Assembly (NCBI GenBank): GCA_016126025.1
Contig: JAEFDA010000066.1
Span: 1-26,363 of the forward strand
DNA length: 26,363 nucleotides
DNA from: Nitrososphaerota archaeon
GTDB taxonomy: Archaea > Thermoproteota > Nitrososphaeria > Nitrososphaerales > Nitrosopumilaceae
Direction of reading: 5' to 3'
Of this stretch, positions 20,965 to 26,363 are shown piece by piece. Below the pieces are notes generated by a model, which made no database searches, had not been told where the DNA came from, and worked only from the letters and a program-made list of their open reading frames with translations. The position numbers and the translations under genes were made by a program. Position 1 is the first letter of the stretch; each line of letters begins with the position of its first letter.

Positions 20965-21441
20965 TCAGGACATCATCCCCATCTGCTTGGGCGTCAGGAT
21001 ATAGCGGAGGGCGCCATATCCCAGTACGGGGAGCCGCACGCAGGCCAGTCCGCCCTTCTTGAGGGATATTTGCACGGGGCGTCCGGATGTCATGTGGGAT
21101 ATGAGTCCGGTGAGGTGTGGCTCGTGGCCCACCAGCATGATGGAGTCTGCTCCCGTGGAGCGTATTGTATGTAGTGTCTCGTCCGGTATGGTCTCGGGTT
21201 TGAGGTCCTCCCATATCTCCACTTCTGCCCCGACATGTTTTGATATGACCTCGGCGGTCTGCACGGCCCGCAACAGTGGGCTGGACGCCAGCGTGTCGGG
21301 CCGTATGCCCATATGGCGGAGGGCGCGACCCGTCCTGGTAATCTCCCGGCGGCCCACATCCGTCAGGGGACGGTCGTGGTCGCTGGGAATGCGGAGGGAC
21401 GGTGGGGCGGCCTTGCCGTGGCGGAGTATGTACACTTCCAT
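20965..21441 (-). CDS. sixA: SixA-type phosphohistidine phosphatase
   Basis: The product has 158 residues. The histidine phosphatase signature is at the N-terminus (MEVYILRHGKAA), followed by DHDRPLTDVGRREITRTG, SSPLLRAVQTAEV and the second active-site motif LVGHEPHLTG. It removes phosphate from phosphohistidine or small phospho-compounds. The ATG at 21441 is chosen because a CATATATG box is centred about 25 nt upstream; a longer frame to 21498 would cross it. The ppx gene follows with a gap of under 50 nt, and such phosphatase pairs suggest shared phosphate or polyphosphate metabolism. Confidence 0.9.
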   Translation of the reverse strand: MEVYILRHGKAAPPSLRIPSDHDRPLTDVGRREITRTGRALRHMGIRPDTLASSPLLRAVQTAEVISKHVGAEVEIWEDLKPETIPDETLHTIRSTGADSIMLVGHEPHLTGLISHMTSGRPVQISLKKGGLACVRLPVLGYGALRYILTPKQMGMMS

Positions 21442-21461
21442 GCCGTTCCATACCGGATGTG

Positions 21462-21469
21462 CATATATG
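21462..21469 (-). promoter_or_regulatory. TATA box of sixA-ppx
   Basis: CATATATG is centred about 25 nt before the sixA ATG at 21441; it fixes that start. Confidence 0.55.
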
Positions 21470-21570
21470 GTTGCGTAGAGGGACTGTGGTGGTGCCATGC
21501 TAGGAGACCGATCAACGATTCATGCTTTAGCGGTGGGGGGCCGGACTAGGCAGGACAAACAAGCCGCGGT

Positions 21571-21601
21571 GGAGTACAGATGGGAAAACCCGTCGTACTC
21601 T
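21571..21601. other. Strong intergenic stem-loop
   Basis: GAGTAC-A-GATGGG-AAAA-CCCGTC-GTACTC forms a 12-bp stem with one bulged A and a four-base loop. It lies in the 308-nt gap between the end of hemD (21750) and the sixA promoter, both on the minus strand. It may terminate or stabilise the heme-operon message. The rest of the gap holds only a weak plus-strand frame (21604-21816) that runs into hemD. Confidence 0.5.
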
Positions 21602-21749
21602 AGATGTTTAACCCTCAGATCGGCATGATAGAGATACGCCACGAACACAACCTGATGTCCAAGACCGTATACGGGTCGAAGGAAAAATTCCTGACTGGCA
21701 GACGAGGTTTACTAGAGGGCCCTGACGCCTCCAAACACACTCCGTACGG

Positions 21750-22541
21750 TCACCCCAGATCCCCCCTCAATGCATCCAGGGATCCGGCCACCGTGTGCAC
21801 CTCCGATATATGGTGAGATACGCCGAACCGCTCCAGTTCCTCGGATGTGAACGGCCCTATGGAGATCACCGCCACGCCGTCCATATCGACCGGACTCTCA
21901 GACGTGCGGCCCATGATATCAAAGAATGCCCGCACCGACGAGGCGCTCGTAAACACCAGCCCGTGTATATCACCGACCCCCAGCATCGTGGCAAACTCCT
22001 CCCATATGGGCCCGCCGGGGTGCGGCTCCACATCGTACAGGTGCACCTCCCGGACGTCAAAGCCCTCCTTCTCCAACAGTTCCCTCAGGAACGGAGTGGA
22101 CGCCCCGCTCCGGGGCACCAGCACGCGATTCTGGGCGCGGTCCATCCTGGACATGACCTCGCCCACCCCCACCGACGAGTACACAGACTCCGGCATCGCA
22201 TTGACCCGTATGCCATGCTCCTCCAAGGCGGCGGCGGTCTTGGGGCCCACCGCCACCACCACGGTGTTGGCGACGGCCAGCCTCACCGCATCGTATGTGC
22301 CGCGCGACCTGGCGTCCTCCATGAGCAATTTCACCGCCTTGGAGCTCATTAGTATGGTGTAGTCGGGGCCATATGCCCGGCATTCCCGCACATACCCGGC
22401 CGATATGTCGTCCCCCCGGCCCACCAGCCGTATGGTGGGCAGCGGAATGGCGCGGCCCCCCTCCCGCTCCACCACAGATACGAACTCGGCGGCGTCCTCG
22501 GGCCCCCGGGTTATCGCGATGTTGTATGAGCGGAGGGTCAT
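21750..22541 (-). CDS. hemD: Uroporphyrinogen-III synthase
   Basis: The product has 263 residues, the normal size for this poorly conserved two-lobed enzyme that cyclises hydroxymethylbilane to uroporphyrinogen III. Family features visible are the start YNIAITRGPEDAAEF, the SSKAVKLLM segment in lobe 1, VVVAVGPKTAAALEEHGI, VLVPRSGAS, VHLYDVEPHPGGP, LVFTSASSVRAFFDIMG and ISIGPFTSEELERFGV. The ATG overlaps the cobA stop by four bases (ATGA). It is the last gene of the operon. Confidence 0.92.
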   Translation of the reverse strand: MTLRSYNIAITRGPEDAAEFVSVVEREGGRAIPLPTIRLVGRGDDISAGYVRECRAYGPDYTILMSSKAVKLLMEDARSRGTYDAVRLAVANTVVVAVGPKTAAALEEHGIRVNAMPESVYSSVGVGEVMSRMDRAQNRVLVPRSGASTPFLRELLEKEGFDVREVHLYDVEPHPGGPIWEEFATMLGVGDIHGLVFTSASSVRAFFDIMGRTSESPVDMDGVAVISIGPFTSEELERFGVSHHISEVHTVAGSLDALRGDLG

Positions 22542-23266
22542 CTCCAGGCCAGCTCCCCGCCCAGGCCGGCCACCCTGCCTATTATGATGTTGGCGGGGGG
22601 CCGCATTCCCCCCACCATATCAGATATGTCGGATATGGTGCCGGTCACTATATCCTGCATGGGCGTGGTCCCATATCGTATCACCGCGACCGGCGTCTGC
22701 GGGTCCATGCCGCCCCGCACCAGCCCCTCGCATATTATTCCGATACGGGAGAGGCCCATCATCACCACTATGGTGTCCACCGCCCCGGCCAGCCGCTCCC
22801 ATTCTACCGACTCGTGCCCCTTGTCTGGGTCCTCGTGTCCGGTCACAAACGCCACGGACGAGGAGTACCCCCGGTATGTCAGTGGTATGCCCGAGTATGC
22901 GGCCGAGCCCAGGCCCGAGGTGATGCCGGGTATGATCTCGTACGGTATGCCGTGTGACTTCAGGAACCGGGCCTCCTCGCCGCCCCGCCCGAATATTATG
23001 GGATCTCCTCCCTTCAGCCGGACCACCGTTTCATATTCCCGGCCGTACCGGAGCATCATATCATTGGTGGAGTCTTGGTGTGTTGTGTCGTCGCCCACGG
23101 CCCGGCCCACATACACCATCTGGGCGCCGTTCGGCGCCATCCCCAGTATGTCGTCGGCCACCAGCCGGTCATACAGCACCACGTCCGCCGTACGCAGAAG
23201 CTCGGCGGCCCTCACGGTGAGCAGGCCGGGATCCCCCGGCCCGGCCCCCACCAGATACACGGTCAT
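22538..23266 (-). CDS. cobA: Uroporphyrinogen-III C-methyltransferase
   Basis: The product has 242 residues, the single-domain SUMT length. Motifs are the N-terminal VYLVGAGPGDPGLLTVRA, DVVLYDRLV, the glycine-rich KGGDPIIFGRGGEEA and ITSGLGSAAYSGIPLTYR. It transfers two methyl groups from S-adenosylmethionine to uroporphyrinogen III, giving precorrin-2 for cobalamin, siroheme and the archaeal heme route. The ATG at 23266 overlaps the hemC stop by four bases and hemD follows in the same way. The frame is open further upstream, but that part is the shadow of hemC. Confidence 0.95.
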   Translation of the reverse strand: MTVYLVGAGPGDPGLLTVRAAELLRTADVVLYDRLVADDILGMAPNGAQMVYVGRAVGDDTTHQDSTNDMMLRYGREYETVVRLKGGDPIIFGRGGEEARFLKSHGIPYEIIPGITSGLGSAAYSGIPLTYRGYSSSVAFVTGHEDPDKGHESVEWERLAGAVDTIVVMMGLSRIGIICEGLVRGGMDPQTPVAVIRYGTTPMQDIVTGTISDISDMVGGMRPPANIIIGRVAGLGGELAWR

Positions 23267-24159
23267 CGCCACCCCTCCACGTCCTGGCGCCATTTTAAGG
23301 CAAACGAGGCGGCCCCCGACTCCAGCAATATGCGGCCGGCCTCCTCGCCCACCGAGACGGGATCCGTCCCGGAACACTCCGCGTGTACGGCCCCCCCTCC
23401 GGTCATATAGGCGGCCGCCCTCATCCGTACCATATGTCCGTCGTGTCTGGCGCAGGCGGCCACGGGGAACCGGCACCCCGACTCCAGCACACGGGACAGG
23501 GCGCGCTCGGCCTCCGCCTCCGCCCGGGCGTGCCCGTCCTGTATGGTCTGCAGTAGCGATACCATATTTTGGTCGTCGTTCCGGCAGACCAGCGCCAGCG
23601 CCCCCTGCCCCGGGGACGGGATGAACGTGTCACGCGGCAGATCCATCGTGCGCACGTTCAGATCCAGCCGTCCCAGCCCCGCCCGGGCCAGTATCACGGC
23701 ATCGAACGTATCGCCCACCTTGGAGACGCGGGTGTCCACATTCCCCCGGATGGGCCGCACCTCGCATTCGGGGAATGCCAGCCTGGCCTGCGCCGCCCGC
23801 CGCAGGCTGCTGGTCCCCACCACGAACCGCCCTCCGGTGTCCAGGTTTGGGCGGCACACCATGGTGTCGTACGGGTCGGCCCGCTCCGGCACGCAGGCCA
23901 GCACCAGGCCCGGCGCCATCTCATTGGGGACGTCCTTCATGCTGTGCACCGCAAAGTCGGCGCGGCCGTCGGCAACAGCCTGATTCACCTCCCGCTCGAA
24001 TATCCCCCGCCTGTCCATCGCGAACATCGGCCGGGAGTCCGTATCGCCCCGAGTGGTCACCGTTACTATATGGAATGACACCCCGGGCGCCGCATCCTTC
24101 AGCATGTTCATCGCCAGGCGTGCCTGCGCCACCGAGAGGCGGCTCCCCCGCGCCGCCAC
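23263..24159 (-). CDS. hemC: Porphobilinogen deaminase (hydroxymethylbilane synthase)
   Basis: The product has 298 residues. Diagnostic blocks are AARGSRLSVAQA, FAVHSMKDVP, FVVGTSSLRRAAQARL, RPIRGNVDTRVSKV, SPGQGALAL and LESGCRFPVAACA, whose cysteine (about residue 229) carries the dipyrromethane cofactor. It links four porphobilinogens into the linear tetrapyrrole. No ATG fits; the GTG at 24159 starts just before the conserved strand, eight nt after the hemL stop, and the true start may include a few residues more. Confidence 0.94.
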   Translation of the reverse strand: MAARGSRLSVAQARLAMNMLKDAAPGVSFHIVTVTTRGDTDSRPMFAMDRRGIFEREVNQAVADGRADFAVHSMKDVPNEMAPGLVLACVPERADPYDTMVCRPNLDTGGRFVVGTSSLRRAAQARLAFPECEVRPIRGNVDTRVSKVGDTFDAVILARAGLGRLDLNVRTMDLPRDTFIPSPGQGALALVCRNDDQNMVSLLQTIQDGHARAEAEAERALSRVLESGCRFPVAACARHDGHMVRMRAAAYMTGGGAVHAECSGTDPVSVGEEAGRILLESGAASFALKWRQDVEGWR

Positions 24160-24167
24160 CGCATACG

Positions 24168-25439
24168 CTATGTGGCCATCGCCCCCAGGGCGTCCTGGTA
24201 GGCCCGCGCCACCATATCGATGTCCTGGTCTGTGTGGGCCGCCGACAAGAACGCGGTCTCGAACTGGGACGGGGCCACGAATATGCCACGCTCCAGCAGG
24301 CCGGCGAACAGCCTGGAGAACGTATGGGCATCCGCCCTTTTGGCGGTGTCATAGTCGTGCACCATGCCATCCGTAAAGAAGACCTGCATCATCGAGGCGA
24401 TGTGGTGCACCACGCAGGGCATGTGGCAGTCGGCGGCGGCGTCCCGCACGGCTCCGGCCAGGCGGCCGCACTGCCTCTCCAGCCGGGGATACAGCGAGCC
24501 GGCCATCCCGTTTATGGTATGTATGGAGGCGGCCGCGGCGGCGGCGGCCACCGGGTTGCCCGCAAAGGTGCTGGCCTGGTATACCGTACCGCCGGGGGCC
24601 AGACACTCCATGATATCGCGGCGCCCCCCCACCGCGGCGGCCGCAAAGCCGCACCCCAGGGCCTTGGCCAGGGTGGTCATGTCCGGCCGCACGCCATAGT
24701 ACGACTGGGCTCCCCCCGGCGACATCCTAAACCCGGTCACCACCTCATCGAATATCAGCACCACACCCCGCTGTTTGGTGGTGTGGCGCACCCCCTCCAG
24801 GAACCCCTTGCGGGGCGGTATCAGCCCCATGTTGGCCATCACCGGCTCCATTATGACCCCGGCGATGTCATCGCGCGACTCCACCACATCCAAAAAGCCC
24901 TCCAAATCGTTGTACGGCAGCACTATGGTGTGGTCGGCCATGCCGGGTGGCGACCCCGCCGAGGCGGGCATCGACGCCGAGCCGCTGCCAGATTTGACCA
25001 GCACCGTATCGTGGGCGCCGTGGTACCCCCCCGCGAACATCACTATCTTGTCCCGGCCCGTATATCCCCGCGCCAGCCGTACGGCCGTCATGGTGGCCTC
25101 GCCGCCCGTATTCACCATGCGGCTCATCTCCATGGAGGGGTAGTTGCCCCGTACCAGCTCGGAGACCTCCACCTCCAAGGCTGTGGGTGTACAATACAGG
25201 GTGCCCCGCCCCATCTGTTCTGTGACGGCCCCCAGTATATCTGGATGGCGGTGCCCCAGCAGCAGGGCCCCGTACCCGTTGCACATGTCTATCATGGAGT
25301 GGCCGTCGGCATCCCACATCCGGCAGCCCTCGGCTCGCTCCGCAAAGAACGGGTACGGATCATAGTGGCGCACCGGGCTGTTCACCCCGTGCGGTATGGC
25401 ATGGCGGGCCCGGACCGCCAGCTCCTCTGACACACCCAT
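24168..25439 (-). CDS. hemL: Glutamate-1-semialdehyde 2,1-aminomutase
   Basis: The product has 423 residues, full family length. Motifs include NTGGEATMTAVRLARGYTGR, FAGGYHGAHD, LIFDEVVTGFR, the PLP-binding lysine in DMTTLAKALGCGFA (about residue 259) and VYQASTFAGNPVA. It converts glutamate-1-semialdehyde to 5-aminolevulinate, the entry to C5 tetrapyrrole synthesis. The ATG at 25439 is preferred; upstream codons in the same frame look non-coding. A CAAATATTTG box at 25484-25493 lies about 50 nt before it, so a short leader with a GGGGGGAG ribosome-binding stretch is likely. It heads the hemL-hemC-cobA-hemD operon; hemA and hemB are not in this window. Confidence 0.95.
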   Translation of the reverse strand: MGVSEELAVRARHAIPHGVNSPVRHYDPYPFFAERAEGCRMWDADGHSMIDMCNGYGALLLGHRHPDILGAVTEQMGRGTLYCTPTALEVEVSELVRGNYPSMEMSRMVNTGGEATMTAVRLARGYTGRDKIVMFAGGYHGAHDTVLVKSGSGSASMPASAGSPPGMADHTIVLPYNDLEGFLDVVESRDDIAGVIMEPVMANMGLIPPRKGFLEGVRHTTKQRGVVLIFDEVVTGFRMSPGGAQSYYGVRPDMTTLAKALGCGFAAAAVGGRRDIMECLAPGGTVYQASTFAGNPVAAAAAAASIHTINGMAGSLYPRLERQCGRLAGAVRDAAADCHMPCVVHHIASMMQVFFTDGMVHDYDTAKRADAHTFSRLFAGLLERGIFVAPSQFETAFLSAAHTDQDIDMVARAYQDALGAMAT

Positions 25440-25795
25440 TTCAGGGCTCCCCCCGCTTGTCCATGTCGGCGTGGGCGGGCGTAGCAAATATTTGTGTAAG
25501 CGCCCCAAGAGATATGACCACAGCAGGCTTTGGCCCTGCCAGGTGCGGCCAGCAAGGTACGACAGCCGGTATAGAATGACCCGTAAACCTAGACTGATGC
25601 ATAGACGGCCCTGAAACAAATGGCGCCTAGAGTGAAAACGCGTGTCTGGAACAATCAGACTTGTGGGTTGAAATGTTGGTCGGCTGGAGTTGGGCCACCT
25701 TTGTCTCGGTTCAATTGGCACTCCAGATACTTATGATAGTGTTTTATCCGATTTTTCGGCATAATACAGGAATATTCAAATATAATACACCAAAC
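25440..25795. other. Leader of the heme operon and unexplained intergenic region
   Basis: CAAATATTTG (25484-25493) is a palindrome and may act as a TATA box in both directions. Beyond it, two small hairpins can be drawn (GCAGG/CCTGC at 25523-25539; GTCTG/CAGAC at 25644-25660). From about 25700 the sequence turns AT-rich. A plus-strand frame from TTG 25661 encodes a hydrophobic segment in phase with the gene at 25796, but an AT-rich promoter-like stretch interrupts it. A small RNA starting near 25510 is possible; no family is recognised. Confidence 0.35.
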
Positions 25796-25966
25796 ATGAG
25801 CAATATGGAAAGGCCAACAGATGAGGAACGGAGAGTGTTGGAATTTCTACTAAATAATGCGTTGGAGTTGGAGGCAAATCTCGTAAAGAAAGGCGAGCGG
25901 ATAATGTCCGAGGTTGAGCGAGTGAGGATGACGATTAAAAGGTATGAGGCACTGCTTGATAGGTAG
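25796..25966 (+). CDS. Small coiled-coil-like hypothetical protein (56 aa)
   Basis: The ATG at 25796 (a second in-frame ATG is at 25805) opens a highly charged, helical peptide: ERPTDEERRVLEFLLNN, then LEANLVKKGERIMSEVERVR and a short end. Heptad-like spacing of Leu, Val and Ile suggests a coiled coil. An AT-rich stretch (25761-25790, with TATAATAC) precedes it. The frame stays open upstream to 25661, where it would add a possible membrane helix (SVQLALQILMIVFYPIF), giving up to 101 residues. Its codons are much less GC-rich than those of the heme operon. Confidence 0.5.
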   Translation: MSNMERPTDEERRVLEFLLNNALELEANLVKKGERIMSEVERVRMTIKRYEALLDR

Positions 25967-25971
25967 GCAGC

Positions 25972-26118
25972 CTACCTGTACTCTGCCTCGATAGCGGCTA
26001 TTCGGCGGAAGCTCTCCGTCAGGTCGCGCGCCGCCTCCGCCAACTCATGCTTGCCCAGCCGCTCGGCCACCTCGATCGCTGCCTCACCAGAGTCGATGGC
26101 CTCCTGTATGGTTACCAT
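25972..26118 (-). CDS. Small helical hypothetical protein (48 aa)
   Basis: Begins MVTIQEAIDSGEAAIEVAER and ends in a helix RRIAAIEAEYR; composition suggests two amphipathic helices forming a hairpin, without membrane segments. The ATG at 26118 lies about 26 nt after a TTTAAAAC box, so leaderless expression is likely. It is convergent with the 56-aa gene, with a five-base gap between stops. A longer frame (to 26217) exists but would cross the promoter. Family not recognised. Confidence 0.6.
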   Translation of the reverse strand: MVTIQEAIDSGEAAIEVAERLGKHELAEAARDLTESFRRIAAIEAEYR

Positions 26119-26140
26119 GCATGTTAGTAACTGGTGTTGG

Positions 26141-26148
26141 GTTTTAAA
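26141..26148 (-). promoter_or_regulatory. TATA box of the 48-aa protein gene
   Basis: TTTAAAAC on this strand, centred about 26 nt before the ATG at 26118. Confidence 0.5.
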
Positions 26149-26289
26149 CCTTAACTCACCAGTGGTGCACATACCCAACTCAGCCAATTTTAGGCGCGCT
26201 GTACACCCCGGCGCCACACGTTACCATACGTTGCCGATTGTAGTTTTACGCCGCAAGACCGAGATACCCGCATCATATCAAAATCTGGC

Positions 26290-26361
26290 CTAGATCGTAA
26301 CCGTTTTGCTTTTTGAAGTAGCCCGATCGATCTTGACGGATGGGAAGCCGTGCGCGAACCA
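26290..26361 (-). CDS. Possible C-terminal end of a gene entering from the right edge (partial)
   Basis: One minus-strand frame from the window edge reads WFAHGFPSVKIDRATSKSKT and ends in TAG at 26290-26292. It is too short to identify. A competing frame from an ATG at the edge reads MVRARLPIRQDRSGYFKKQN and also stops soon. Neither can be confirmed without sequence beyond the window. Confidence 0.2.
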   Translation of the reverse strand, partial: WFAHGFPSVKIDRATSKSKTVTI

Positions 26362-26363
26362 TC

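Noticed and set aside
21604..21816. Plus-strand open frame of 70 codons starting MFNPQIGMIEIRHEHN
   Set aside because: Its start looks mildly protein-like, but no TATA box is at the right distance and the 3' half runs into hemD antisense; kept out for lack of support.
23775..25430. Plus-strand open frame of 551 codons opposite hemC and hemL
   Set aside because: It is antisense to two genes with full active-site motifs, and its translation is His/Arg/Gly-rich as expected for a shadow frame.
25501..25665. Possible tRNA, SRP RNA or other known RNA between the heme operon and the right end
   Set aside because: No cloverleaf, T-loop sequence or SRP helix-8 motif could be found; only short hairpins are present.

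Overview
The window looks like chromosome of a GC-rich ammonia-oxidising-type archaeon (Thaumarchaeota/Nitrososphaerota). The evidence is archaeal ribosomal proteins (eL32, eL19, uL11, P1/L12, P0/uL10, uL1, uS11), Spt5, SecE, aIF-1A, DtdA, PDCD5, RtcB and a tRNA-Thr(CGU) without encoded CCA. TATA boxes repeatedly sit about 25 nt before start codons, which implies leaderless mRNAs, and many of those starts are GTG or TTG. The high GC and the small thaumarchaeal-style proteins suggest a relative of Cenarchaeum symbiosum; that name is inference, not shown by the sequence.

Layout. 1-4.7 kb: aIF-1A end, glycerate 2-kinase, eL32-eL19, a divergent dtdA-ogt pair, then secE-spt5 and uL11. 4.8-8.3 kb: an Lrp/AsnC regulator, a gene-poor stretch with a large imperfect inverted repeat, an unrecognised protein, and L12 convergent with a uL1-uL10 operon (the usual archaeal L11-L1-L10-L12 cluster is broken up). 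8.7-9.7 kb: a winged-helix protein, two divergent micro membrane proteins, a possible 24-28 residue peptide gene and tRNA-Thr. 9.7-11.9 kb: a phosphohexomutase overlapping thiL.

11.9-16.4 kb is the accessory part. It holds a four-helix membrane protein, a frame-disrupted unknown gene, an AbiE-like type IV toxin-antitoxin pair that is less GC-rich than its surroundings and has a palindromic operator at its promoter, an orphan reading frame, and a decayed XRE-ImmA/IrrE regulator-protease. 16.4-19.4 kb: uS11 with an exceptional acidic N-terminal extension of about 145 residues, facing an rtcB-pdcd5-unknown operon. 19.5-25.4 kb: a sixA-ppx phosphatase pair and a tightly coupled tetrapyrrole operon hemL-hemC-cobA-hemD. 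25.6-26.4 kb is AT-richer and holds micro-genes.

The housekeeping blocks serve translation, transcription elongation, protein export, RNA ligation, thiamine and tetrapyrrole synthesis. The most distinctive material is the toxin-antitoxin island with its operator, the uS11 extension, the inverted repeat near 5.3 kb, and one palindromic TATA box apparently shared by a tRNA and a protein gene.
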